A stretch of 64,000 nt of DNA from Hippopus hippopus (GCA_946811185.2 OX328108.1:34656493-34720492), one strand, 5' to 3'. Shown: positions 49,560-60,973, numbered from the stretch's first letter. Notes: generated by a model from the letters alone, not told the origin. Made by a program: numbers and translations.

Positions 49560-52500
49560 ACGTGTTCAGTCAGTTTAAAATTGGGTCACCTGGGGTCATA
49601 AACTAGGTCACTAGGTCAAATTAAAGTAATACCTTGTGGGCACTCTAGAGGCCACATTTATTGCTCAAATGACCTGAAATTTGGTCAGAATGTTTGTCTT
49701 GATAAAATCTCGGATGAGTTTGGATTTGGGTCACCTGGGGTCATAATCTAGGTCACTAGGTCAAATTAAAGTAATACCTTGTGGGCACTCTAGAGGCCAC
49801 AATTTTTTCTGAATTGACTTGAAAATTGGTTAAAATGTTTGTCTTGATAAAATCTCAAGTGAGTCTGAATTTGGGTCATGTGGGGTCTTAAATTAGGTCA
49901 GTAGGTCAAATTAAAGAAATACCTTGTGGTCACTTTAGATGCCACATTTATTGTTCAATTGATTTGAAAATTGGTTAAAATGTTTGTCTTGATGAAATCT
50001 AGGATGAGTTCAAAATTGGGTCACAGGGGGTCATAATTTAGGTCCCAAGGTCAAATTAAAGAAATACCTTGTGGGCACTCTAGAGACCACATTTCTTGCT
50101 CAATTGACTTGAAAATTGGTCAGAATGTTTGTCTTGATGAAATATCGGATGAGTTTGAAATTGGGTCATCTGGGGTCATAAACTAGATCACTTGGTCAAA
50201 TTAAAGAAATACCTTGTGGGCACTCTAGAGGCCACATTTATTGCTAAAATGACCTGAAATTTGGTCAGAATGTTTGTCTTGATGAAATCTCGGATGAATT
50301 TGGATTTGCGTCACCTGGGATCATAAACTAGGTCACTAGGTCAAATTAAAGAAATAACTTGTGGTCACTATAGAGGCCACATTTATTGTTCAATTGATTT
50401 GAAAATTGGTTAAAATGTTTGTCTTGATGAAATCTAGTATGAGTTCAAAATTGGGTCACAGGGGGTCATAATTTAGGTCCCAAGGTCAAATTAAAGAAGT
50501 ACCTTTAGGGCACTCTAGAGACCACATTTCTTGCTCAATTGACTTGAAAATTGGTCAGAATGTTTGTCTTGATGAAATATCGGATGAGTTTGAAATTGGG
50601 TCATCTGGGGTCATAAACTAGATCACTTGGTCAAATTAAAGAAATACCTTGTGGGCACTCTAGAGGCCACATTTTTTGCTCAAATGACCTGAAATTTGGT
50701 CAGAATGTTTGTCTTGATAAAATCTCGGATGAATTTGGATTTGCGTCACCTGGGATCATAAACTAGGTCACTAGGTCAAATTAAAGAAATACCTTGTGGG
50801 CACTCTAGAGGCCAAATTTTTTGCTCAATTTACCTGAAAATTGGTCAGAATGTTTGTCTTGATAAAATCTCACATGAGTCTGAATTTGGGTCATGTGGGG
50901 TCTTAAATTAGGTCACTAGGTCAAATTAAAGAAATAACTTGTGGTCACTATAGAGGCCACATTTATTGTTCAATTGATTTGAAAATTGGTTAAAATGTTT
51001 GTCTCTATGAAATCTAGGATAAGTTCAAAATTGGGTCATCTGGGGTCATAATCTAGGTCACTAGGTCAAATTAAAGAAATACCTGTAGGGCACTCTAGAG
51101 GCCACATTTCTTGCTCAGTTGACTTGAGAATTATTCAGAATGTTTGTCTTGATGAAATATTGGATGAGTTTGAAATTGGGTCACCTGGGGTCATAAACTA
51201 GGTCACTTGGTCAAATTAAAGAAATACCATGTGGGCACTCTAGAGGCCACATTTATAGCTCAAATGACTTGAGAATTATTCAGAATGTTTGTCTTGATAA
51301 ACTTCCAGATAATTTCTAAATTGGGTCAACTGGGGTCATTAACTAGGTCACTAGGTCAAATTAAAGAAATACCTTTAGGGCACTCTAGAGGCCACATTTC
51401 TAGCTCAATTGACTTGAAAATTGGTCAGAATGTTTGTCTTGATAAAATTTCACATGAGTCTGAATTTGGGTCAACTGGGACCATAAACTAGGTCACTAGG
51501 TCAAATTAAAGAAATGCCTTTAGGACACTCTAGAGGCCACATTTCTTGCTCAGTTGACTTGAAAATTGGTCAGAATGTTTGTCTTGATAAAATATCGGAT
51601 AAATTTGAAATTGGGTCACCTGGGGTCATAAACTAGGTCACTTGGTCAAATTAAAGGAATACCTATTGGGCACTGTAGAGGCCACATTTATTGCTCAAAT
51701 GACTTGAAAATTGTTCAGAATGTTTGTTTCAATAAATTTTCAGATATGTTCTAAATTGGGTCATGTGGAGTCATAAACTAGGTCACTAGGTCGAATTAAA
51801 GAAATACCTTTAGGGCACTCTAGAGGCCACATTTTTTGCTCAATTAACTTGAAAATTGGTTAGAATGTTTGTCTTGATAAAATCTCACATGAGTCTGAAT
51901 TTGGGTCATGTGGGGTCTTAAATTAGGTCAGTAGGTCAAATTAAAGAAATGCCTAGTGGTCACTATAGGGGCCACATTTATTGTTCAATTGATTTGAAAA
52001 TTGGTTAAAATGTTTGTCTTGATGAAATATCGGATGAGTTCAAAATTGGGTTATCTGGGGTCATAATATAGGTCACTAGGTCAAATTAAAGAAATACCTT
52101 TAGGGCACTCTAGAGGCCACATTTCTTGCTCAGTTGACTTGAAAATTGGTCAGAATGTTTGTTTTGATAAAATATCGGATAAATTTGAAATTGGGTCACC
52201 TGGGGTTATAAACTAGGTCACTTGGTCAAATTAAAGAAATACCTTGTGGGCACTGTAGAGGCCACATTTATTGCTCAAATGACTTGAGAATTATTCAGAA
52301 TGTTTGTCTTGATAAACTTCCAGATAATTCCTAAATTGGGTCAATTGGGGTCATAAACTAGGTCACTAGGTCAAATTAAAGAAATGCCTTTAGGGCACTC
52401 TAGAGGCCACATTTCTAGCTCAATTGACTTGAAAATTGGTCAGAATGTTTGTCTTGATGAAATCTCACATGAGTCTGAATTTGGGTCAACTGGGACCATA

Positions 52501-53170
52501 AACTAGGTCACTAGGTCAAATTAAAGGAATACCTTTTGGGCACTCTAGAGGCCACATTTCTTGCTCAGTTGACTTGAAAATTGTTCAGAATGGTTGTTTT
52601 GATAAATTTTCAGATGAGTTCTAAATTGGGTCATGTGGAGTCATAAACTAGGTCACTAGGTCAAATTTAAGAAATACCTTTTGGGCACTCTAGAGGCCAC
52701 ATTTATTGTTCAATTAACTTGAAAATTGGGTAAAATGTTTGTCTTGATGAAATCTAGGATGAGTTCAAAATTGTGTCACCTGGGGTCATAATCTAGGTCC
52801 CAAGGTCAAATTAAAGAAATACCTTTAGGGCACTCTAGAGGTCACATTTCTTGCTCAATTGACTTGAAAGTTGGTCAGAATGTTTGTCTTGATGAAACAT
52901 TAGATGAGTATGAAATTGGGTCACCTGGGGTCATAAACTAGGTCACTTGGTCAAATTAAAGAAATACCTTGTGGGCACTTTAGAGGCCACATTTATTGCT
53001 CAAGTGACCTGAAATTTGGTCAGAATGTTTGTCTTGATAAATTTTTTGATGAGTTCTAAATTGGGTCACATGGGGTGATAAATTAGGTCACTAGGTCAAC
53101 TTAAGGAAATTCCTTTTGGACGCTCTAGAGGCCACATTTTAAGCTCAATTGACCTCACAATTGGTCAGAA
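49560..53170 (+). repeat. Tandem array, about 25 units of 145 bp with 1015-bp higher-order period
   Basis: Each unit carries GGTCACTAGGTCAAATTAAA, CACTCTAGAGGCCACATTT and GTCAGAATGTTTGTCTTGAT. The variant TGAATTTGGGTCATGTGGGG starts at 49866, 50881 and 51896. Confidence 0.95.
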
Positions 53171-53381
53171 ATTGAATTATGCACGTGGAGTGAATTTCGC
53201 CTATTGACTCAGGTGAGCGATCCAGGGCCATCATGGCCCTCTTGTAAAGAATATTGTGCTAAGTACTGCTACAAGAAACTGCACTGGCCTTCACAATAGG
53301 ACTAGAGAGTGTTGAAAACAGCATTAACCACCATTCAAACAAACAAAAAAAACCAAACAAAAAATGTGTAACTTTGGTTTC

Positions 53382-53446
53382 ACCAGTACCAGGCTGGGGC
53401 TTGAAAGTATCTTGCCCAAGGATACTCCCAAACAGAATTGTTTCAT
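53382..53446 (-). mobile_element. SINE type-1 fragment
   Basis: The minus strand reads TCCTTGGGCAAGATACTTTC and CAGCCTGGTACTGGTGAAAC. Confidence 0.6.
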
Positions 53447-53512
53447 TTATTCTTAAAGGCCTAAGGAAATAAAATTGTTGATTTTAGTCATTAGAAAAGA
53501 CCAAAATACTAT

Positions 53513-53537
53513 TGTTAGCTCACCTGAGCACAAAGTT
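53513..53537 (+). mobile_element. Helentron-like family A, orphan 5' tip
   Basis: GTTAGCTCACCTGAGCACAA followed at once by unrelated SINE sequence. No 3' end or array. Confidence 0.55.
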
Positions 53538-53547
53538 GATCTTTACC

Positions 53548-53703
53548 TTAGGCACATAGTTTTTCATGGGAGTGTCTATAGGTAAAACACTTCAGAGCCC
53601 CAGCCTTGTACTGCTGAAACTCAGGAAACAGGAGTAGGTGAGCTGTTGTTTTGTTATGACTGAGATAAGATTTGTAATACAACATCCAATCAATCAATCT
53701 TTT
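53548..53703 (+). mobile_element. SINE type-1 3' portion
   Basis: TTTTTCATGGGAGTGTC, AAAACACTTCAGAGCCCCAG, TGTTATGACTGAGATAAG, and an AATC tail at 53689-53700. Confidence 0.7.
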
Positions 53704-53904
53704 TAGTGAATGGGTGGGAGAAGAACTTCTTTTCAGTCCTTTATGAGAATATTGAAGCTTTATCTTTATTCAAATTTTTTTGAGACTTTCTTATTTTTTC
53801 TGTATAAGTCTTTATTCCATTCCAGTTCTTTATTTTGGTTTCCCATCTAATCATTTCGTAATGTTGTTGATGTTGTTGTCATACTTTTTGCTTGTGTTTT
53901 GATG

Positions 53905-54110
53905 TATTGTGCAATAATTGATTTTTTGGACTTTTTCATCATGAAAAGCTTTTGTTCATATTTACCAAATAAGGAAATTGCTTTTCCCACAATCTTTTCT
54001 AACCTTTCAAAGATAGTCTTCTTCAGCCTAGTTACATTTAATTTAATGTCTGCAAAATTCATGCTTTTGATATGGATGAGTCTAAAATTTGTCTTGGGGC
54101 GTACAGTTAA
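53905..54110 (-). mobile_element. MITE family A, degraded
   Basis: CTTTTCCCACAATCTTTTC, TAATGTCTGCAAAATTC, GAGTCTAAAATTTGTC, CAGTTAA. Confidence 0.6.
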
Positions 54111-54175
54111 TGCATGACCAGTGCCTTTGCTTATAAAACTTGTGTCCATACTCGATTGAGTTTATGCTCATACTT

Positions 54176-54397
54176 TTAACCCTTTACCACACAATCCCAA
54201 CTTTTAACGAACCTGAAAGAGAAGGCTTTTGAAAACATTGTGGGAATAGCAGAAAATGCTGGTAACCAGCATTTTTTCCTTTTCCCACAATGTTTTCTAC
54301 CCTATAAAAGACAAAAATCATCGAGTTACATTTATTTTGTCTGCAAATGCTTCCAATTTGGTTGAGTCCAAAATTTTGTTGTTTGGTAAAGAGTTAA
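54176..54397 (-). mobile_element. MITE family A copy
   Basis: TTAACCCTTTACCACAC to GTTTGGTAAAGAGTTAA; core GAAAATGCTGGTAACCAGC. Confidence 0.9.
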
Positions 54398-54576
54398 GTC
54401 TCATTTATGCTAAAGCTGGTATGAAAAATTGAAATGAAGACTTTTATTTAATAGGCAGAAACAAAGAAAAGCTCTAAAGTTCAGCATACACTCCATTAAG
54501 GTTATCATATTAACTTAACACAACTTTGAAATTTCATGCTCAGCTGAGATGAGCATGAAAAAAAGTTTCATTAGCA

Positions 54577-54801
54577 TTGACCCAGATGATAAAATTTTGG
54601 CTTTGTCCAAATTGAAAACTTACGCAGAGGACAAAATTAAATGTTTCTTAAAACATGAAATTTGTCATTCAAAGAGCAGAAAATCATTGTTGGAAAAGGA
54701 GAAAATGCTGGTTACCAGTATTTTCCCTTTTCCCACTATGTTTTCAAAAAGGCTTCTCTCTTGGGCACATGAAAAGTGGGGACTGTGTGATATAGAGTCA
54801 A
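54577..54801 (+). mobile_element. MITE family A copy, termini drifted
   Basis: TTGACCCAGATGATAAAATT to GTGATATAGAGTCAA. Confidence 0.8.
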
Positions 54802-55070
54802 CTCATTACCTCTTGAAACAAATTTCCATTAGATGATTTTGAAAACGTTCTGTAGAATATGAATAGTCAAACTGTGGATTTAGAATTTGATACATGAACA
54901 GATATAGAAACATCGAGTCTACCGGAGAAAATTCTCTGTATAACTTGTCTCTGCAGAATGTTTTAAAATATGGTTGAAAGATGGAAAAAAAATGTTAAAA
55001 TGTGAATTTATTTATTTTTCGTGTTGGTTCATGTTTGTCATGTCATTTTTTTTTTCATTTTTCAAAAGGT

Positions 55071-55282
55071 TGAGGGGTCTGGCATGGCTCTGTGATTTAG
55101 GTGTGGGGTTATCATTCCAAGGGGAGTTTGCAGTTCATCTGATACAATTTTTTGCCATGGAGTTTCCTTGGGCAAACAACTTCAGAGCTCCAGCCAAGTA
55201 TTGGTGAAACTAAGGAACATGAATAAGTGAGATTTCACTGTGATATGACTGAAATGATGTTGAAAGTGATGTTAAACATTTC
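55071..55282 (+). mobile_element. SINE type 1, full length but diverged
   Basis: The head GGCATGGCTCTGTGATTTAGG is degenerate. The body is CCATGGAGTTTCCTTGGGC and TATTGGTGAAACTAAGG. The 3' domain is GATATGACTGAAATGATGTT. Confidence 0.7.
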
Positions 55283-55374
55283 ATAGTTGATTGTTAATTT
55301 CTCACCTCACAGGTATGCATATTTTGAAAAGATGCAAGAAAATCATTCAAAGAAAAATGCAGGCCAATGAAATG

Positions 55375-55490
55375 GAGTGCTTGTCTTCATCAACAATTCT
55401 CAAATTCTAAATTTAAGGACTAGACATGTGATTGGTCCGAGACATTATGTCTCAGCCAATCAGAAGGCTAGTTTTCGGGATTTTAGAAAT
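55375..55490. mobile_element. Palindromic MITE with CCAAT hairpin
   Basis: GATTGGTCCGAGACATTATG then TCTCAGCCAATC forms a strong hairpin, with CTAG at both stem ends (55421 and 55470). Confidence 0.5.
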
Positions 55491-55675
55491 GGGATTGAAT
55501 AATTGGTAAATATAGCCTTTTCTTAGATTTTTGTATGATTTCTTTTTTTTACAGTTAACTGTGTCACTGCCAATAACGAAAGGTTCCACTTTTTTCAAGT
55601 TTAAAAGTAGATTATCTCTGTATTTGAAGATAATTTCTTTATAGTTAAGCATATAGAATGAGGATGGTGTAGAAC

Positions 55676-55728
55676 AAAGATCATACTGCGCATTTTGTGA
55701 AGTGTGATCTTGATCTACATCAAAGATC
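55676..55728. repeat. Hairpin repeat, family E
   Basis: AACAAAGATCATACTGCGC / GTGTGATCTTGATCTACATC. Confidence 0.5.
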
Positions 55729-56012
55729 AGGGCACATACTCACTAACCATTCTTAATTTCATCCTAGATCTATTTCTAGATGGAACAAGTAACATAATTT
55801 TTGATTGGCGAAACCATTTTCGAATTTAGAAAATTGTTGAGAATGAAACTAAGAATGCTTGTAAGAGAAGTTGTTGAATACAGACCCAGACTGCATGTTT
55901 CGTGAAGTCTATCTTTGCCATCGGCTAAAGATATTTAGATCGCCATCAGCAGTAATGAACATAAAGTTAAGTATTTCATGAGTTTGATTGTACTTGCTAG
56001 TTTAGGGAAGGG

Positions 56013-56240
56013 TTCAGGCTTTGCCAAATGATCCCACATATATATCATCTGAAGGAAGAAGACTTTTGAAACATCATGGAAAAAGGAGAAAATGCTGGTA
56101 GCCAGCATTTTCTCCTTTTCCCGCAAGGCTTTCTAATCTATCAAAGACAAATTCCATCATGTTACCCATGCTTCATATGATGTCTACAAATGCTTCCTTT
56201 ATAGTCAAGTCTGAAATTTTGTTGTCTGGTAAAGAGTTAA
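56013..56240 (-). mobile_element. MITE family A copy
   Basis: TTCAGGCTTTGCCAAATG at the left. The core is GGAGAAAATGCTGG / CCAGCATTTTCTCC around TAG. It ends GGTAAAGAGTTAA. Confidence 0.85.
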
Positions 56241-56354
56241 ATTTAGTTTGTGTGTTAATGGGGTGGGGTGTTTTAAGTAGATAGTCTGCACAAGTTGTGT
56301 TCAAAATTTGACCTGTGATACACAAGGTTTTTTTTTTTTGTGTTGTTGTTGTTT

Positions 56355-56586
56355 TTAACTCTTTCCCAAACAAATGTCAGACTCATCTAAGTTGAAAGCA
56401 TTTGCAGAAGACATATTTGGAATTGGTAAAATGTGATCTGACAGCCTCTGATAATGTGATAGGGTAAAAAACATCGTGGATAAAGGAGAAATTCTTGATA
56501 CAAGTAATATCTCCTTATTCCACAATTTTTTTGAAAGACTTCCTGTATAGTGGAGTTGAAAGACAGGACTGTACATGAAAGGGTTG
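56355..56586 (+). mobile_element. MITE family A copy, diverged
   Basis: TTAACTCTTTCCCAAAC, GCATTTGCAGAAGACA, GATAAAGGAGAAATTC / ATATCTCCTTATTCC. Confidence 0.72.
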
Positions 56587-56707
56587 TAAACAGGGATTTG
56601 TATCATTAAATTATGTTACCTCTGATAAAGATCATTTTGCCTGTAAACTGATTATGAAGAAATAAATTCAAATGTAGTCAAGATTGTTTTATTATTTTTC
56701 TTGAAAG

Positions 56708-56935
56708 GTTGAAAATTGTTTCTGTACCAAACAATGCAAGGATTGAACTACTCAGAGAACGAAGGTGTTTGAAAACATTGCGGGAAAATCAGAAAATCCT
56801 GCTAACTTCTTTCATGGAAAAAGACCATCCTTTAAAGCAAATTTCAATTGGTGTCTGCGATTACAATCAATATGGATTTGTCTTTTTTTTTTTTTTTTTT
56901 TGTTTGGTAAAGACTTAGCTAAAATTGAAAAAATG
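56708..56935 (-). mobile_element. MITE family A, strongly diverged
   Basis: GTACCAAACAATGCAAGG, GTTTGAAAACATTGCGGG, then a lost right core and a T run (56883-56900). Confidence 0.5.
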
Positions 56936-57070
56936 CATAAGCAGATGAAAGAATAATGTTTTCTGTCTTTTGAATGATAGAAAAAATTGTGAGAAAATAC
57001 TGGTTAGCAGCATTTTCTTGTTTTCCCACAATGTTTTAAAATGTTCAATATTTTCTATATTTCTTATATT

Positions 57071-57299
57071 TTAACTCTTTACCAGATGACAACATTTCAG
57101 ACTGGTCCACATTGAAAGCTTTTGTTGAAGCAAAATTAACGTGACTCAAAAACTGAAATATGTCTTTCAAAGTGAGGACAAACATAGTGGAAAAAGTAGA
57201 AATTGCAGAAAACCAGCATTTTCTCCTTTTCCCACAATTTTTTCAAAGGCCTTTTACCTTTAGTTTGTGAAAACTCGGGGTGATGTGGGAAAGGGCTAA
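57071..57299 (+). mobile_element. MITE family A copy
   Basis: TTAACTCTTTACCAGATGAC to GATGTGGGAAAGGGCTAA. Confidence 0.82.
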
Positions 57300-57319
57300 A
57301 ATGCCTCCTTCGTCAGGGT

Positions 57320-59458
57320 TTTTAGCTCTACTGGCTGAAAGCCATCAGAGCTAATGTCATGGCGTGGTTTCCGTCGTTTGTCTGTCCGTTAGTCTTTTTC
57401 TTGTTCACACGATAAAGTCTGCTTTTGTGGCTGGATTTTCGTGAAACTTGCACAGTTTGCTTATCATATCAATAGCTTGAATCATATTGAGTTAGAAAAA
57501 AGCTGACAATCGGTATGGGAAAGGTAGCCACTTGAAGTTGAAAATTTCCATTTCTTGTTTACACAATGAAGTATGCATTTGTGATCGGATTTTAGTGAAA
57601 CTTGCACAGTTTGTTTATCTCATCAATAACTTAAAACCTATTGATTCTGAAAAAAATCTGACAATCGGTATGGGAAAAGTAGCCATTTGAAGTTGAAAAT
57701 TTCCATTGGTTATGCGATAAAGTCTGCATTTGTGGTTGGATTTTCGTGAAATTTGCACGGTTGCTTTGTATCATCAACAGCTCGAGTCCTATTGATTTTG
57801 AAAAAAAAAAAAAAAAAAAAATCTGGAAATCACTATAGGAGAAATAGCCATTTAAAGTTGAAAATTTCCAATACTTGTTTAGGCAATGAAGTCCGCATTT
57901 TTTATCCGATTCTCTTGAAACCTGCAAAGACTATTTGGTTCATCAAGGGATTGAACTCTATTGAAAGAGAAGAAAATCTTGTAATCAGTTTACGAAAAGC
58001 AGCCATGTGATTTGTAAGTATTGTTTACTCAACAAAGTCTACATTATTAGTCACATTTCTTTGGAGTACAGCTAAATTTGCTAGGATTGTTTAATACAAT
58101 GCGTACTGAAACCCTATCAAATTTAGCTGATTTCCACACTGGCTTTGATAAATTGTACTTCAATTTTTTCACTATTTTGTTCAATTCACCATGCCTACTG
58201 CTGTCTTAGTGGGTTCAAGCCCAGTTGCTAGAACATCCCTTTTTTATACGTCCGTCGAAGACGTGACGTATTATGGGATCATCCATGGGCGTCCGGGCGG
58301 GCGGGCAGCATCCAGTTCTTTGTCTGGAGCATAACTTTGTCGTCTCCTGTCAGATTGACTTGAAATTTAGCATTTGTGTTTGTTGCAATAATACGGAGTG
58401 CAGTGCAAAAGAATCATAACTCTACCTTGTGCTGTCTTTGAGTTATTTCCCTTTGATCATCATTTTTACAGCATTTTCTGCTTGTCTGGAATATAACTTT
58501 GTCATCTTTAGTCTGAACATCTTCAAATTTGGTATGCATGATTGTTGAAAAATTATGGAGTGCAGTGCACAAGAACCATAACTCTTCCTAGCACGAATTT
58601 TGAGTTATTCCCCCTTTGATCTTCATTTTTATAGCATTTCTTGCTTGTCCGGAGCGTAACTTTGTCATCTTAAGTAGGAATGACTTGAAATATGGTATGC
58701 TTATTTGTTGCAATATTTGGAAATGCAGTGCGCAAGAATTGTAACTCTACCTCGTGCTGTCTTTGAGTTATTTCCCTTTGATCGTCACTTTTACAGCATT
58801 TAGTGCTTGTCCGGAATATAACTTTGTCATCTCAAGTCAGAGCGACTTCAAACTTGGTATGCATGTTTGTTGCAATATTACGGAGTACAGTGCGCAAGAA
58901 CAATAACTCTGCCTAGCGTGGATTTTGAGTAATTCCACTTCGATCTTCATTTTTACAGTATTTCTTGCTTGTCCGGTACGGAACTTTGTCACCTCAAGTC
59001 AAATTGACTTGAGACTTGGTAAACATGTTTGTTGCAGTTACGAAAAGTGCAATGCATTGGAGCCGTAACCTTACCTAATGCCCTTTTGGAATTATTCCCT
59101 ATTCATTATTTTTTTTTTACAGCTTTTCATGCTTCGCTAGAATATAACTTTGTCTTTTCATTTTGGAATGACCTGAAATTTTATATGCATGTTTCCTTAA
59201 CATTAGAGGAGACATTCATGCCTATTTCAATCACTTACATGATTTCTGCTGCACTACTATTTTCCTTTACCTGCCCTTTACGATTATTATCCCCCCTCGA
59301 CAACTGGCGGTGGGACAGGCGTATCTTGCGACAATTTGCCACTCTTGTTTTGTATGTTTTTGTCTTTTTCCCTTTTACATCATGAATTCAAAATGTATGC
59401 TAGCAAAAAAGCAAAATCACTGCCAGTGGAGCATTTTCAGGCCCTCAAGGGCCTCTAG
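57320..59458 (+). mobile_element. Helentron-like (HINE) element, family B, copy 2
   Basis: 5' end TTAGCTCTACTGGC; inverted match GCCAGTGGAGC; hairpin GCCCTCAAGGGC and CTCTAG|TT. About four 155-bp units (57395-58020) are followed by the family B tail, into which a second element is inserted. The tail continues at 59348 (TTTTGTATGTTTTTGTC) as in copy 1. Confidence 0.78.
58245..59347 (+). mobile_element. Helentron-like element, family D, nested in family B copy 2
   Basis: Starts TATACGTCCGTCGAAGACG. Its 3' part GGGACAGGCGTATC gives a weak inverted match, and it ends GCCACTCTTGT. Inside are about six units of 155-170 bp keyed by AACTTTGTCATCT and TTGAGTTATTCCC. The corresponding site in family B copy 1 (about 47425-47450) is just a T/GT run. 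Confidence 0.65.
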
Positions 59459-59699
59459 TTTAACTCGGAATTGTTTTGAAAAGGGTTGATAGTAGCAACT
59501 GGAGTAATGACACAATATTCCCCCCCTTTCCCTCCAAGGTAAATGGGAGAGTACTCCTATAGATCTAGATGCAAATTTGTGACCTCATCTGCTATGGTTT
59601 CCAATCAATTTTGCTAAAAGTTTAATGGATGCAGTCCTACCATGGGAACTCAGACACTTGTAGTTTCCATTCTTTTTAGTCATTTTATTGTATGAGTTA

Positions 59700-59853
59700 T
59701 GGCCCTTTAAATTTTCTTCATGTCTACACCATTTTTTCCTTTTTGCTCAATTTTTTTTCTACAAAATCCACCATTACAGCCATAGTTATTTGACATCTGC
59801 AAATACTTTCAATTTTGTCAAATCTAAATTTATGTCTTTTGGCAAAGATTTAA
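59700..59853 (-). mobile_element. MITE family A, right half
   Basis: ATTTGACATCTGCAAATAC, CAATTTTGTCAAATCTAAA, TTTGGCAAAGATTTAA. Confidence 0.6.
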
Positions 59854-60085
59854 CCCGTTACCATGCAATCCCAAGCTGTTATGATCCTTCTGAAATTGGC
59901 TTTTGAAAATATTGTGGGAAAAGGAGAAAATGCTGGCAACCAGCATTTTCTCCTTTTACAACAATATTTTCTACCCTTTCAACCAGAAATTCCATCATTT
60001 CACCACAGGTAATACATGTATGTCATCTGCAGAATGCTTTCAATTTGGACAGGTCTACAGTTTTTGTTGTCTGGTAAAGTGTAAC
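59850..60085 (-). mobile_element. MITE family A, first of an abutting pair
   Basis: TTAACCCGTTACCATGC; core with GCTGGCAACCAGC; end TCTGGTAAAGTGTAA. Confidence 0.85.
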
Positions 60086-60308
60086 TCTTTAACAAACGAC
60101 AAAATTTTCAACATGTCCAAATTGAAAGCATTTGCAGACAAAAAAAGTATTGTGACTCTAAAATTGAAGTTTGTTTTGGGAAGGGTAGAAAACGTTGTGG
60201 GAAAAGGAGAAAATGCTGGTTACCAGCATTTTCTCCTTTTACCACAATGTTTTCAAAAGGCTTCTTCCTAAGGGTCGTGAAAACCAGAGATTGTCTGGTA
60301 AAGGGTTA
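60082..60308 (+). mobile_element. MITE family A, second of an abutting pair
   Basis: GTAACTCTTTAACAAACG, a strongly symmetrical core, GTCTGGTAAAGGGTTAA. It shares the GTAA at 60082-60085 with its neighbour. Confidence 0.88.
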
Positions 60309-60569
60309 AAATGGGGGTGCATTATCAAGGCATTTGTATACAATATGCCCAGATTGCTCTATTAGCTAATCACAAAACTTCTTGAGATCATCATGTCAAA
60401 AAGCTGTTTGTCTAAGTTCAATGACATTTTGTATGATGAAACCTGGAATAGACCTCCTTTGTATGTGACATCATCTTTGCATGTTCACATTTTTTTTCGA
60501 CTTGCCATGGCTTTTTTTCCCCATGAAAATGCACCGCAATACTGGGTCTGTGTTCACCAACCATTCTGA

Positions 60570-60799
60570 ACTCTTTACGAAACAACAAAATTCTAGACTT
60601 GTCCAAACTGAAAGCATAAATTATGCAGACAACAAAATAAATGTAAATCAAAAATTGAAATTTGTTATTGAAAGGATAGAAAACGCACAGGGAAAGGGAG
60701 AAAATGCTGATAATCAGCATTTTTTCCTGTTCCCACAATGTTTTCAAAAGCCTTCTTCCTCAGGGTTGTTAAACTCAGATTGTGTGGAAAAGGGTAAGA
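60570..60799 (+). mobile_element. MITE family A copy
   Basis: CTCTTTACGAAACAAC to GATTGTGTGGAAAAGGGTAA. Confidence 0.82.
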
Positions 60800-60954
60800 A
60801 CAATCTTAGACTTATTCTCAAGAATTTTCCGCATTTGACGGTAACACAAATGGTTTTGCCAATCACAAGTTGTTTCTTTCTAAATCTGTAATGAGACTGC
60901 CTCTGTCAATGTTAACTATGGTTTGTTTTCTCATAATAAGGAAGTGGAACAATG

Positions 60955-60973
60955 TAGGACGGTCATGGCCCTC
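60955..60973 (+). mobile_element. Helentron-like 3' tip, orphan
   Basis: GTCATGGCCCTCTT resembles the terminal hairpin of family A elements and directly precedes the family C element. Confidence 0.4.

Larger units (their letters stand above)
48717..53245 (+). mobile_element. Helentron-like (HINE) element, family A, copy 1 (4.5 kb)
   Basis: 5' end TTAGCTCACCTGAGC; inverted match GACTCAGGTGAGCGA near 53203; terminal hairpin AGGGCCATCATGGCCCT and CTTGT. After a GTCCGTCT tract come a subarray of about 170-bp units (48960-49530) and a long array of about 145-bp units. No open frame of any length supports a Rep/helicase, so it is non-autonomous. Confidence 0.78.
48640..53345 (+). mobile_element. 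SINE type 2 split by a Helentron-like element
   Basis: 48640-48716 ends GTGGGAAAGCACCCAGTGGC. From 53246, AAAGAATATTGTGCTAAG, GCACTGGCC and AGAGTGTTGAAAACAGC continue the same SINE. Confidence 0.65.
57300..59490 (+). mobile_element. MITE family A right-arm remnant split by a Helentron-like element
   Basis: ATGCCTCCTTCGTCAGGG (57301) continues after the insertion as TTAACTCGGAATTGTTTTG (59460) and AAAAGGGTTGA. Confidence 0.65.

Noticed and set aside
49560..53170. CRISPR-like regular repeat array.
   Set aside because: Units are contiguous 145-bp tandem repeats without unique spacers, inside a eukaryotic transposon.
15109..60799. A recurring open frame across many repeats ([29 protein letters not shown]) that looks like a protein family with a FADD motif.
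   Set aside because: It is the reading of the family A MITE arm and palindromic core. It occurs with stops and frameshifts in most copies, has no start context, and the FADD string is unrelated to reverse transcriptase.
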